From positions 159,955,667 to 160,019,666 of the forward strand of contig CM035806.1 in NCBI GenBank assembly GCA_020466095.1: a stretch of DNA of 64,000 nucleotides, given 5' to 3'. Source of the DNA: Chlorops oryzae. Taxonomy: Eukaryota; Arthropoda; Insecta; Diptera; Chloropidae. The position numbers and the translations under genes were made by a program. Shown here piece after piece: positions 1 to 11,017 of this stretch (position 1 is the stretch's first letter; each line of letters opens with the position of its first letter). The notes beneath the pieces were generated by a model. It ran no database searches, was not told the DNA's origin, and was given only the letters and a program-made list of their open reading frames with translations.

Positions 1-70
1 TTGAGATGATCATATTTCAATCCCAAACGTGATTAATTGGCGATTGCTATATATTTTGTTTTTGTAATTT

Positions 71-305
71 GAATACGACTCGCTTTTAAAACATATTGAA
101 GAGTCATTTTCGAGTCTTCTTTCAATCGTGCATGTGATCGATAATTTTTCAATCATCAAGAGGGCTCGAAAACGACTCATCTGGGTTATTGAAATAAGAC
201 TTGCTTTTGAAACATATTGGAGAGTCGTTTTCGAGTGTTTTTTAAATCATGCGTGTGATCAATCATTTTCTTATCATGAAGGGGGCTCGAAAAAGGCTCG
301 TAAAT
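71..305. repeat. Two-unit tandem repeat, period about 121 bp
   Basis: A unit starting near 71 (…CTTTTAAAACATATT… GAGTC… TTTTCGAGT…) recurs near 191 with about 80% identity by eye, including the GTGATC and GGGCTCGAAAA blocks. The first 60 bases may be the tail of a further unit cut by the window edge. No coding potential seen. Confidence 0.6.
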
Positions 306-373
306 GAATCTTCTCATAAAACAGTCTTGCAAATGTTGGGTGGGTAAAACTCTATTTTCGAAGAAAAAAAAAC

Positions 374-448
374 CTCCCTGTGTAGGGAATCGAACACACA
401 ACCGCCAGATTGAGAGGCGGTTATGCTACAACTACGTTACTGACTGCC
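374..448 (-). other. tRNA-like sequence (pol III B box), probable SINE or tRNA relic
   Basis: On the minus strand a good B box (TGTTCGATTCC) is preceded by an anticodon-like arm (CCGCC…GGCGG around a CTCAATC loop, anticodon position CAA) and a weak A box (GTAACGTAGTTG). Acceptor and T stems do not pair properly, so this is a degenerate or SINE-derived copy rather than a working tRNA gene. A T-run follows it on the minus strand. Confidence 0.45.
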
Positions 449-806
449 GTACATACAGAGACTATAAGAAATATATATGAACACATCTAGAAAGGAAAAA
501 ATAAAGCGATTTTTCAAATAGTTAGAAGCTACTAATCGAAAAGCTGCTGTTTTCTGAATATTCGATTGCGCCCTTTTACATTAGGGCAACTATTGCAGGC
601 AATTTATAGGCTTGGTTTATAGCTCATTTTGGACAAAATTGATATGTTATCAAAATTACGGAAACTCGGTTACTGTCCTGTACACATATTACAAATTATT
701 TCATATGTCATTTATTCCATATGTCATATACAATTCGGTAAAAACTGCGGTAACACTGTGTAGGACCCCTAGCTTTTTGAAATGCATTTTCGATTGTGCT
801 CAAATA

Positions 807-842
<36 letters not shown>

Positions 843-1025
843 TAACGCGAACATATTTCTAATTTAAAGATAGTCGTTCACTTAAACGATCAAATGCACA
901 CGGTTTTTTAGACAAGCTTAACAGTCAAAATCTCAAATACTTTGGACTACAACCTATTTCAATTGTGACCGAAAGAATGAACAATGCTCCATAGCCCGTA
1001 AAAATGAGAACAAATCTTATATATA
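449..1025. other. AT-rich intergenic stretch, no gene seen
   Basis: No supportable coding region. It holds a run of about 31 A from 810. Short open frames here have no recognisable protein features. Confidence 0.5.
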
Positions 1026-1997
1026 CACAGAGAAAACGATACCACATAAAATGGAAGAAAAACAATAAGATTTTTCTATGGTTTTTATCCAAGAAGATTG
1101 TTTTATTGAAACCATAGAGAAAAACTTATCGTTTATTTTAACGAAAAATCTAACGAAAAGTTAAGAAGTCAACTTCTTAATTTTGATATGAATTCTTGTA
1201 AAAAACAAGGTCGGCGGGTTCGATCCCTGCTCCAGGGTGCGTCGTTTTTTTCTTTTTTGTTTTTTCTTTGGAAAAGTAGATAATTTAACATTATTTAAAA
1301 ATCTGAGAAATAAAAGATTTTACCAAATTTTTATGGTTTAAAAAGATAAAAAAAAAATTCTATAGGAATATTTTGAAAGAACTTTTGCATGACGTTTTGG
1401 AAGGCGCGATGAATGCAACAATTTCTGCTCCCCGTTTTTTTTTTTTTTTTTTTTTTTTTTTTTCCCTTAAAATTTACTTGCCTGTTTTCAATCTCCATTT
1501 TTCCACAAATTCCTTTGCCCGTGACATGGTTCGAGCTGGGACCTTCCAGATTACAAATCAAATACACTTCAACTTCACCATCGCGAGATCTGATTTGAGC
1601 TTGCTCGATTTATTATATCAATGTAAGTGGGAAACAGCTGCTTTCTCCCTTATTCATAATCAAACTTTAAATTTTAAACATTGTTTAAGTTCACTTTTTG
1701 TATGGAATTTGGACATTTAAACAATGTTTTAGATTTAAAATTTGATTATAAATAAGGGGGTTTGGCTTTTTAAACTATGGAATTAATACGGATTTTATAT
1801 TCTTCTTTAAATCAATAAGTCTTGAAATATATGAGGATATCTATTAAAATGATTCAATAAGATTTTCTCTATGAATTCAAAGAGTTTTCTCTATGGAAAA
1901 AGCATATTATTCATATAAGTAGTTTAAGCAGATTTCTCTATAAAATCGCTCAATACGGTAATCTTATCGATTTTATGGGGTCATATTTTTCTGTGTG
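1026..1997. mobile_element. TIR element with TA flanks and an internal B box
   Basis: Left end CACAGAGAAAACG and right end (reverse complement) CACACAGAAAAAT are inverted repeats, each bordered by TA (1024-1025 and 1998-1999). Similarity continues inward (CATAAAAT blocks). A pol III B box followed by a short GC-rich stretch (GGGTTCGATCCCTG, about 1209) and then a T-run looks like the 3' half of a tRNA-like module; no A box was found. It holds a T-run from 1436 and a nested hairpin at 1646-1761. No transposase is visible. Confidence 0.5.
1646..1761. repeat. 116-bp palindromic element nested in the 1026-1997 element
   Basis: Left arm CCCTTATTCATAATCAAA and right arm TTTGATTATAAATAAGGGGG are inverted copies. 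The arms continue inward through AAACATTGTTTAA / TTTAAACAATGTTT, so almost the whole unit folds back on itself. It resembles a miniature inverted-repeat element. Confidence 0.55.
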
Positions 1998-2515
1998 TAA
2001 TAAGAAGGTGACTCGCAGATACCCATCGGCCAACAGTGCCTACCGCCTACGAAGTATACGAGACTGTAAGCGACCTGCCTATTAATAGCTACAAAGAATA
2101 CGATTGTACTCCAACCATTTACCAATAGATTACAAGGTATACGAGATTGTAATTGACCTGCCTGCCAATTGCTTACTTTATGTGTACACCAGAGAACGGC
2201 AGTGGGTGATTGAAAAAAAATCATGCGTAATGAACAACTTAAAAAACATGCCTATTCGTTCAAGCGATCGAACTAGCATTGTTACACATATTCGATTTTG
2301 ATTAAAAATCAATCAAACTTTCTTGTTTGTTTCAAGTGTTCCTGTTTCCTTTTTGATTTTAATTATCAGTTTTCTTTATACAGATCGTTTTGAATATCCG
2401 TTCGTTCGATTCAAACATGAGTTTTTTGATCAGGATTAAAACACAAAAGGCAAAAAATAATGTTTTTGAATTTATTCATATTTCAGTTCAAACAAAAACA
2501 TAAGTCATTCATATA

Positions 2516-2938
2516 TCAATGTTTTTGAAGTATGAGTGCAAAAATAGTAAACTGTCTACAGATTTTGGCCCAAGCCGGTTTCTCTTTTCGGTAAATAACG
2601 TTTCCAGCTAATGAAAAACGCTCGTTCAGCGGCAGCACTATGGCAGGAATTGAATGAATTTTCAGTGCAAATTTAGACAATTGGGGATAACACCGTTCCT
2701 TTAATTTCCACCATTTCAATACATTAAAGTCATTGATCATTTCCACATTTTCCTTGCAATAATTTTCAATCTCCTCTGCGGATGATTTCGTGTCACTCAA
2801 TATGGATGGTTGAAGCAGTTCAGGAAAAAAAAATTGAATATCTTTGTTAAATGAAGATTGAATTTCTGGCTCTGCCTCAGACTCTATTGAAATATTATGT
2901 TCTGTAACTGATAATTGCGATAATTGTAACTGATAATT
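2516..2938 (-). pseudogene. hAT transposase C-terminal (dimerisation domain) remnant
   Basis: The minus-strand frame reads through an acidic stretch into a hATC-type domain. The diagnostic blocks are LKWWKLKERCYPQLSK, then LKIHSIPAIVLPLNERFS and LAGNVI, in the order expected for the hAT dimerisation domain (LxWWK…YPxLSxLA…SIPA…SERxFSxAG). The usual Ser of SER is replaced by Asn in LNER, and the conserved hydrophobic tail is eroded. No N-terminal BED finger or RNase H core was found upstream. Frame and end point are clear; the start is arbitrary because the 5' part is lost. It belongs to the 2190-3609 element. Confidence 0.75.
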
Positions 2939-3312
2939 GTTGCATAATTAAAGCTGGAGGATATAAAAAGAACGCCGTTTTTTTCCATAAACTCAGTTTT
3001 GCAATCCAAATCATATCAATGTTGTTCGTAATTTTTTCCTTCAAAGAGATAAAAATTGAATTCCTTTCCTTCTCTTCATAAAATAAATTTTATTTTATTG
3101 AATAAAACATATTCTATAAGGATTCAATACAAAATCATTTAAACGACGCGTTCACAGCCAAGTTGGTGAGTTTATTCAAGATTGATTTTTTTTTGAGTTG
3201 TTAAAATTTGATGAAAATATTTTCAATAAAATTGCTTATACACTTCGAAATCAATTCAGAAGTATACGATTCTGAATTTATTCAAATACGATATTTTTTG
3301 AAAGAATAAATC

Positions 3313-3542
3313 AAGGCGTATTTAACAAGGTGGTGGCAGTAGGAACTGCTCTTCTTCTTCCCTTTTTTCAACTCGGAACTGTCAAAATTTTGTATTGAAT
3401 TTCGTACGCTTACATTTTTCAACGAAATTAAAAATGTTTATATCGGAACAAAATTCAAACAAGCGTGAACTGATTTTGACATTTCCGAGTTTTATTTACA
3501 TTGTTGTTGTACTACTGCCACCACCTTGTTAAATACGCCTTG
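3313..3542. mobile_element. 230-bp hAT-type MITE with perfect 8-bp TSD
   Basis: Perfect terminal inverted repeats of about 30 bp start CAAGGCGTATTTAACAAGG at both ends. The target duplication GAATAAAT is exact (3305-3312 and 3543-3550). The TIR length and 8-bp duplication fit a hAT-mobilised MITE. It is nested in the hAT relic and is clearly younger than it. Confidence 0.85.
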
Positions 3543-3744
3543 GAATAAATGTGACTAAATTATTTTTGTATGATTAAATCAAATAAAACTTGATTTTTGC
3601 AGTTCTCTGGTGTGCATTACCGCCATTACGGCCTACGAAATGGCCAATGGGTAACAGGTAGCAGTAAACCTTTTCAATAGAATTAAGATGATTCCTAGTA
3701 CAAATAAGAAGAATAGTTTTTTGTTTTTAATAAGACTGGCGGTT

Positions 3745-3817
3745 ATTGGCCTCTCGTTGCCCAGCGGATAGTGTGAGCACCTAATAATAGAGTTCAAATC
3801 CCTGCTTGGCCGAGCGT
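3745..3817 (+). other. tRNA-like sequence
   Basis: An A-box-like TTGCCCAGCGGATAGTG and a B-box-like AGTTCAAATCCC are spaced about as in a tRNA gene and followed by a T-run. Stems do not pair well. It is probably a tRNA-derived repeat head rather than a functional tRNA. Confidence 0.4.
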
Positions 3818-3863
3818 TTTTGATTTTTTGTCAAAAATTTGTTAATAACATAACATGGAAATC

Positions 3864-4110
3864 GTGGCTCTGGGATAGCGTAGGGGATGCGTGCTATGCT
3901 CTTGATCCCAGGGTCCGAGGTTCGATTCCAGGCAAAGGCGAAACGGAGTGTAATGTTCCAAGCCTAGCACTGGTTTTTCAAAAATCGCATGTTAGGGGCA
4001 CACTACATAAAAAGACATACACTCACACAAACACAAAAAAACACCCCCGTGGTATCACAATGGGCCGATTAACGGCCTAAGTGGCAGCCACTTCAACCTA
4101 CCTACCTACC
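3864..4110 (+). mobile_element. tRNA-derived SINE, full-length copy A, with 13-bp TSD
   Basis: The 247-bp unit has a tRNA-like head with A box (TAGCGTAGGGGATGCG) and B box (GGTTCGATTCC at 3919-3929), an unrelated body, and a (CCTA)n tail instead of poly(A). It is flanked by an exact 13-bp duplication, TAACATGGAAATC (3851-3863 and 4111-4123), which shows retroposition. Two more copies lie at 19290-19549 and 24258-24450. Confidence 0.85.
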
Positions 4111-4123
4111 TAACATGGAAATC

Positions 4124-4977
4124 ATATTGAAAAAACTTTAAGAAAATAAAAAGCTTCCAACCAAACTTTTTGTGATAATAAATAATAAAAAAATAAAACA
4201 AAAAAGATTCATTCGAATTCATACATATGTGCACAAATGATCAGTGCCATCAGACCATTTGATTTCACCATGCCCTTTCGTGTTATGAATACAAATTGAA
4301 GCTTGGTCAAACCATTCCTTTCGTTATTACGATCTATTTAAGGAATCAAAACAATTGCCATAAAATCTCTTTGAGTGTAGAGATACCAGCTCATAAGCAA
4401 AAAGAGTCAAGAACATTTGAAAAATTTTTCTATTTATTATATTTATCGGCTACAATTTTCCTACAGGGGAAGAATAGACACTGAAGTTAGTATAAAGCGT
4501 AGGCAACTATTAATGGTTTTCGTCAATTTCGAAAGTCTCTTCGATATCCAAGAAATAAAATCAGATCGACATTAGCGAAGCAGATTGATAATACATAGGA
4601 ATGGAAGACAAATGCTCTGTTCGCCATTTGCCGTCATTGCAGAACAGCGCAGACGTGGAAATTTTAGTGTTAAAAACCAAATTTGAGTGTTTTTAGAACT
4701 GAAAAATATTTTTAGGATCGTATTTTCGCTTCATGATTATTAATACCGTTTCAAACATAAGACATATTCGGCAGAGACGATATCTAACACATATCAAGTT
4801 TCAGGGTGGTGAGCAATATCTTAGCAACCAGTGCAAATTATCCCAATATTATTCATATCAGTTTTTGCGAGAATCGTAACGAACATTTAAAGCCACAGAA
4901 CTCAATAATCGGATGACAAATGTGAAAGTTATAAGCAAAAAAAACTGCACTTTCATTTTTTAAAAACATGGGTATTT
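4124..4977. other. Intergenic stretch, nothing recognised
   Basis: AT-rich sequence without supportable genes, terminal repeats or tRNA-like boxes. Short open frames are not protein-like. Confidence 0.4.
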
Positions 4978-5076
4978 GGTACTGTGCGAGCATACATTGC
5001 ATATACATACGCACTGAGGACCTACATACCTACCTGTCGTATACGCAATGTACAATCGTATGCTCGCACAGTACTG
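4978..5076. repeat. Hairpin of about 99 bp
   Basis: Left arm GGTACTGTGCGAGCATAC and right arm GTATGCTCGCACAGTACTGG are inverted, with further complementarity inward (TTGCATATACATACG / CGTATACGCAA). The centre is a 25-bp loop. Possibly a tiny MITE; no clear target duplication was identified. Confidence 0.6.
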
Positions 5077-5559
5077 GTTGTTAAGATATTGCTCGATAAG
5101 TGAGTGAAAGTAGCGAAAAATGGCCCTACTGACCCCCCATAGAAGCCACAATTCGAATCGTAGGGTGGTGTTTAGCCACTTAAAATATGCGAACGGTCTC
5201 CACCTTTCCGTATTAGGTCTATTTGGTTGGCTATTTTATACGGTAATTGAGTTATGGCCCGAAATATGAGGCAAAATAGAGAAAATTGACTTTTTTCACA
5301 TTTTGGGCCATATCTCGGAAACGCTACTTAAATTCATCAAACCATTGACCTTTTTGGAATGAAGGGAGCCCTAAGCTAACATAAAATAACCAATAGACAA
5401 AAAGGTCAGAAACGCTGTAGCATTGTGTAATGGACCGATAAAGAAAATTTTTAAAGATGATGTTTATGACTATAGCGGGATCAACTTTTGTGCCAACTTT
5501 CGTTCAAGTTCCATTTTAATTTCAGATTTAAGAGACAAATATCGAAAGACGCCCTTCTG
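5077..5559. other. Repeat-like non-coding sequence
   Basis: No gene. It contains phrases such as GGGCCATATCTCGG, similar in style to the non-coding arms of the 8122-11905 element, so it is likely old transposon sequence of unknown class. Confidence 0.3.
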
Positions 5560-6122
5560 GAACGGCCACTTTTAGAGGTTATTGAGCAGTTTTTGTGATT
5601 TTTATAGCATACCTTAGTACTAGAGGTTCTCTAAAATATAGTCCGATCCGGTCCATTCTCGAATTTGCTACTCATGTCCCCGTGAACACGCATACCAAAT
5701 TTTGTTAAGATAGCTCGCTCAACTCCTTCGATAAGAAAACTGTATACGGGACAGATGGAACGACAGCCAGACCCTATCGATCCATTATTAAGGGTAGCTC
5801 CAGTACTAGGGTCTGTCACAAAAATTCCAAAACTGTTCCAAAACCCGACTTTTTCGAAATATTTCAATGAAACTTAGAACTTGAGCGAATATTTAAGCCT
5901 CTGATTAGAATTCCTAAGATTAGGAAAAGTGGGCGTGGAAAAGGGGCGGTTTTCATAAAGAAATTTACCAGAAGTCGGTATATGGGGCCCCTAATGTCAT
6001 TAAAAACCTGTTGAATATTCTTTCTTAGTGGTCCTGATTTTTTGGGCGTGATTCAAAAATTATTTAAACATTGTATGTCTGTGTCGGGTATCTTATTGTC
6101 AGGCTCGCCTGACTATAACACC
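5560..6122 (-). repeat. Dispersed repeat (ATACCCGACACAGAC family), rearranged copy
   Basis: It shares long blocks with 13913-14230 and 22605-23222: the tip ATACCCGACACAGAC (here inverted at about 6080-6095), AGGGGCCCCATATAC, CCACGCCCACTTTTC, CCTAGTACT and CATGTCCCCGTGA. The block near 5650-5750 is in the opposite orientation to 5800-6122 relative to the copy at 22605-23222, so this copy is internally inverted. No coding sequence. Confidence 0.65.
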
Positions 6123-6382
6123 CTTTTTTTTAAATCAAATTAATTTTAAATGAATCTTGAGAATGTATGGAATGGATTAGCGATTGGTTTCCTTTTAAAA
6201 ATTAGCCGCAACTACCTTTTAGTGTAATTAATTTGCTAACATAAATTGCACCTATGTACTTAAATGTTTCTTTAAGTCAATTTGACGTCATTAGAAAGAG
6301 AATTGGTTGCCAGCTCTCAATCAGCCGCAAAGGGTTGTCAGGTTTGAACAGCTATACTAATGTTAATTATCTGCATTCACCT

Positions 6383-6420
<38 letters not shown>

Positions 6421-6968
6421 TAATACTGCACAGCTTCATCTGTACTTATTAAGAAAATCCATGGCAAATGGCCGCAAACAAAGGTTGCCATGATTTTTAT
6501 GAACTATAAATAGAAGGTTTTTGCTAAAAAAAAAAAAATATATATATATAGAAGTAAAGCAATTTTTTCCCCATAAAACACGGCATAAAAGATTATGTAT
6601 ATGAATGCAACTTTTTGTAGTGTATGTATGAGAGGTGGGTGGTGGATTTCGATGAAACTTCAATTTTTTATGATTTAAGATTTTGGTCGACCTCGTAATT
6701 TTAAATTGAATTTTACTTCTTCTTATCCGGCTCCAGGTGAATTTTCTTAATATTATCAATATAAAATTGTCTACGAATATTCATTCATTAACAATTCCTT
6801 CTAATTTTTTCGAAAATATCTATGAAGCATACAATACTACAAGCGACACTTCCCATTTGCGGGTAAAAATCACTAAGACGGGTGAGGAGAGCTTGTATAA
6901 ACCGACTTTGCCCATTCACAATCTGACTTTGCCCACAGTTAATACACTCACATAAAATAAACTGACTT
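6123..6968. other. Intergenic stretch with homopolymer
   Basis: No gene supported. It holds a T-run of about 31 starting at 6385 and a short inverted repeat around CCATGGCAA…TTGCCATG (6460-6492). Confidence 0.4.
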
Positions 6969-7777
6969 CCCTGCAGGACTTTTATCAACCGATTAGTAAA
7001 TAAGTTAATGAAAAGCGAACTTTTTCGCAACTGCCTAGAAATCGGTTAAAAAGTCATCAAGACATCAAAGAAGCGCAATATAGGAAATTTCTAAAATTTA
7101 ACTCTATGCCAACTACATCACAACTGACTAGAAATCGATTGAAAAGTCATGCAGACATCAACCAAACTGGATACGAAAATAATATATTTCTGATGCTATA
7201 ATTCAAGGTTATGAATTGCACGCAAAGTTAGTTTAAAAAACTAACCGAGATTCAAATCAATAGTCAACCAATCCAAAACTGCTCTGATGAGACCCCAAAC
7301 GGCAGTTCGAAACGTAAGTCAGCCAAAATCAGCCAAATTGAGGAACGCTAACGCAGAGTGCTCATGCGTCGAATATGACCGATTATCAAAATTATCATAA
7401 TTAAAATTGCTCGATACATAACTATTGGCTCAAGTACTTATTACATATCATGATAAATAGAATGCATAAACTATATATTTTTGGATCTCTTTTGAGTGAA
7501 AAGGGTACAGAATTGCATAAGCTATCATAAAAACCTAAAAAAAAAACTTTACTTTATTAGAAAGAAAACATTAAAAAATTTCATCGCCAGTATGTTTAGT
7601 TACAAAATTGAGTGAATACTCAAAAAATTATAGCATCACTAGTTCACCACGGAATTCGGTTGTTGTTGTAAGTGTCCCCTATATTACTATATGAGCAGGG
7701 GTATAAAGAAGAACCAGTACTGGTGAAAATATAACTAGTAAAACGCTAGAGCTTAACTACTCATACTTCCTGCAGGG
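6969..7777. mobile_element. Possible TIR element with CCCTGCAGG ends
   Basis: CCCTGCAGGA begins at 6969 and its inverse TCCTGCAGGG ends at 7777. The same terminal motif bounds the 62295-62688 element. Only the outermost bases match and no clear target duplication is seen, so the pairing is tentative. No coding sequence. Confidence 0.35.
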
Positions 7778-8121
7778 CTGTTGAACTGTTCACCATAGCA
7801 GTCGTTGACAAAACTCTATCTTTTTCAGTCGCACTGATGCAAATTGCTTCGCGTTGTCTTCACTCCTACACATTCTTACCTTTCATACCTGCAAGCAAAT
7901 TCCAAAAAAATTTGAGAGTTTCGCTTGTAGTATTGTATGCTATGACGCCGTCCCACTGTGCGGCGTAGTGGATATGGTGTACTTATAGCAATCCGAAGGA
8001 CTCGGCTTCCAATCCTTTCGAATGGAGAAAATTCGAATTTTTTCCAAATAAACGAAAACATATTTCCAAACGAAGCTCAGTTGTCCGTTTTTTTTTCCGT
8101 TTATTCCGAACGGATAAATTA
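7778..8121. other. Intergenic stretch, nothing recognised
   Basis: No gene, terminal repeats or RNA gene seen. Confidence 0.3.
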
Positions 8122-9028
8122 CACTGCTTAACAAATTTGGAATTTATAAAAAGCAACTGAATATTTGTGCAATTTTCCTGTAGATCTCGGCCTCCTAAGC
8201 AAGAAAAAAAATTTTTTTAATTTTTTTATGGAAGAGTTTTTGAGAAAAAATTTTTTGAAATTTTTTTCAGTGCATTTCGTAGGTGCACTTGCTATTTCAA
8301 GCATATCTCGGGCCCCGATCTACCGATTTTAATAAATATATTTTTCCAAATATAGATAATTAAGCTCCCTACAACTTTTAGAAACAAAGTTTTTGATTTG
8401 CATGAGTAGTTTTAGTGCTAGAGGTGCAATTATACAAGAAAATTGTGTTTTTTTCAAAAAAATCAGGGTAAATTTTTCATATAAAAATTTGTAAAAAATA
8501 GAAATCGAAGTGGAAAACCCATTTTCAAATTTTTTGCGTATAGCTAAGTATTTCTTCTAAAAAATAAGCCCCGTTTGGCTAAAAGCGGTGAAAAATTTAC
8601 GGAGCTATGATTTTTTTGCCAAAACACTAAAAAATCGATATTTCACAATTTTTGCTTTGTTCACAAAACTTGTTCATATGAGCCGAAATTATTTTATGAA
8701 GGTGCAATTGAGTAAATTTTCACATATATAAATGCATAAATGCTGCCTCTTTATTGATTAAAAATGAATGTCGTTTTGCCCTGCCTTTTAGAATATTGTG
8801 GTGGATTTGTTTACCTGCCGGTCTCAATGACCTGTACCAGATAAAAAAGGGTGCAGTGCTTTCCCTTAGTGGAAAAAAATATAAGGTATCATGAATACGT
8901 TTTGTGCGTTAACGTCAGTTTTTATACTAAACGTGTTTCTTTACTTTCAATTTTGCCTAATGAATTGAGCGTAGTATAAAATACCTGAGGTTTTGCATAC
9001 TTTACATACATACTTACATACTTACATA
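8122..9028. repeat. Left long TIR of the 8122-11905 transposon
   Basis: It is the inverse of 11018-11905 apart from a few substitutions and small indels near the tip, where the left arm has an extra ATTTGGAATTTATAA-like segment. It is non-coding, with several A/T runs and GGCCCCGATCTACCG near the middle. Confidence 0.85.
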
Positions 9029-9168
9029 CATACACCGGGGCCGCTGTGATGCAGCCCACTTTAAGACAACATGAACTACCAAATTGGTACAACTCCTGTA
9101 AAACATTTGTGAAATAAGCTCTAATGCAAAAGTGTTAAAGAAATAAAAATTTATTTCCAAAATTATTT

Positions 9169-10893
9169 TTATACAATTTGAAAAAAGTTCTTGCTTCCGC
9201 TTTGTCTTTTATATTTACTACCATCATTTTCACGCACAAGGGACCACACGTAATCACCCATCATTGCCGTGTCGAAAAGGCCGCTATAGCGATTTTCAAT
9301 ATCCTTTAATTGCTGATGAAAACGTTCGCCATGCTCATCGCTTACGTCTCCTAAGTTTTCAGGGAAAAAATCCAAGTGCGAATCGAGAAAGTGGATCTTC
9401 AACGACATGTGTACTTCGGCTTTCTTATAATTCTTTAGTAGGTTATTTACTATTTGCTTGTAATCTGGACTTTTGTGGTTGCCCAAAAAATTGTGTATAA
9501 CAAGTTTGAATGAGCTCCACGCTGCTGCTTCGACTGGGGACAAAAGGCTTGAGAACTCGTCGTCTTGCAAAAGTTTACGTATTTCTGGACCATTTAGAAC
9601 TCCTTCCTTGAGTTTTGCGTGTGAAAGGTAGGAAAAAGATCGCCTTTAAGCGGGCAAAAGCTTCCTGTGTTCCATCTTTTGCCAATTTTTTTATAAAGTT
9701 CTTAGCAAGTCCTAATTTTATATGCAGTGGCGGTAATATAATATTATTTTTATCAACGAGAGCAGTGCGTTGAATATTGTCTGCACCAACTATAATGTTG
9801 GTTCGCAAAGGCCAATCTTTTTTAATATAGTGTAAGTGGTCAGCGCGACTATCCCACTTGCACAAAAAACAACAATATTTTGTATATCCTCCTTGAAGCC
9901 CGCACAGAATTGCCACTACCTTGAGATCAGCGCATATTTTCCATCTATGCTTGTCATATTCAATATGATCCAAAAGCGTTTTCATTGTTTCGTAGGTTTC
10001 TTTAGAATGCGATGCATATGCGACAGGAAGAGACGGTTTTTGGTTGCCATTGTGTAGGAGGACAGCTTTTAAGCTCTCTTTGTTGCTATCGATAAATAAA
10101 CGCCACTCTCCGGGATTGTAGACTTCATTGAGCTCTTCGAATAGGCCTAAAATATTGCTGCAGAAACAGATATCGTCTACTTTTGCGTAAAATTTTCCGT
10201 ATTGCAAGTGCCGATTTCTGTAAATGCTTGTTTTGACATCAGGAGCCACAAATCCGCGTTCTTTCATTCTAGATGCAAAAAGTTCAGCTTTACCCTTTGA
10301 AAAACCAAAATCACGAATCCAGTCATTTAATTCGGCCTGTGAGAGTATTCGTTGCGTTAAACTTGTTTCAAACTGACTTCCACTAGACCCCAGCATTTCC
10401 TCTGATGATCCTTCTATTTTGGGTGCTGAGCCAGGGCATTCTGGATAAGGCACATCACTTGAATATAGAGGAAATTTTACCGAATCAACTTTCGCGTATT
10501 CCCATTTTAAATGTTTCCCAAATCCACTTCTTGCACTAAGGCAAAAATAGCAGTCCACCGAGTGACAAAAGGGCTCACTCCATTCCATTGCCGTGTCAAA
10601 ATCCATGTAACAGCTAGAATGCAAATAGTTAGTTTTTTTTATAGCGTATTAAATTTTAATTCTTACCGTTCTCCAGAAGCCCATTTTGATAACTTTCTAT
10701 GACATAGGTCACATATTCTTTTAGGCGTCCACGGCTCATTGAGAGTTGGCAAAACACCGAAGTAATGGAAATAGTGCTTTTGCAGTGCTTCAGTAAACGC
10801 TAATCCTTTATTTTTTAACATATATAATCCACAAATATTGCAAAAATCGTCCGGATTGTTTTTGCACATGAATACACGAGTTCTTTTACTCAT
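9169..10893 (-). pseudogene. Transposase of the long-TIR element, one frameshift
   Basis: The probable start is the ATG at 10891-10893. Exon 1 is 10667-10893, a 53-bp GT-AG intron follows (10614-10666), and exon 2 is 9169-10613. With one base of correction near 9628-9636 the gene would encode about 556 aa. The N-terminus carries Cys pairs (FCNICG, ICDLCH, later DCYFC) likely to bind zinc. The centre has GGYTKYCCFLCKWDSRAD and the C-terminus VSDEHGERFHQ, blocks I recall from a widespread arthropod transposase-like family of CMC/Chapaev type. Frame is lost after AIFF and regained at YLSHAKLKEG. The rest is free of stops, so the copy is either just inactivated or carries a sequencing indel. Catalytic acidic residues were not assigned. 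Confidence 0.8.
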
Positions 10894-11017
10894 TTTTTTA
10901 TATTTTAAAATTTGTTTTATTTTCAATTGATGTACGTTGTTCAAAATTTAGTTCAAGACTACTAATCTAAACGCATAAGTGTTACCCTTTTATATATTGC
11001 CATAAATTTTCTATACT

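Larger units (their letters stand above)
2190..3609 (-). mobile_element. Degenerate hAT element
   Basis: The ends are CAGAGAACGGCA and the reverse complement of TGCAGTTCTCTG, 11 of 12 matching. They are bordered by GTGTACAC (2182-2189) and GTGTGCAT (3610-3617), a 6/8 match to an 8-bp target duplication, which is the hAT hallmark. The interior holds a hAT transposase C-terminus on the minus strand (2516-2938) and a younger MITE (3313-3542). Most of the transposase is missing, so the copy is dead. Confidence 0.6.

Noticed and set aside
374..448. Functional tRNA-Leu (CAA) gene on the minus strand
   Set aside because: B box is good, but acceptor and T stems do not pair and the A box is weak; kept only as tRNA-like.
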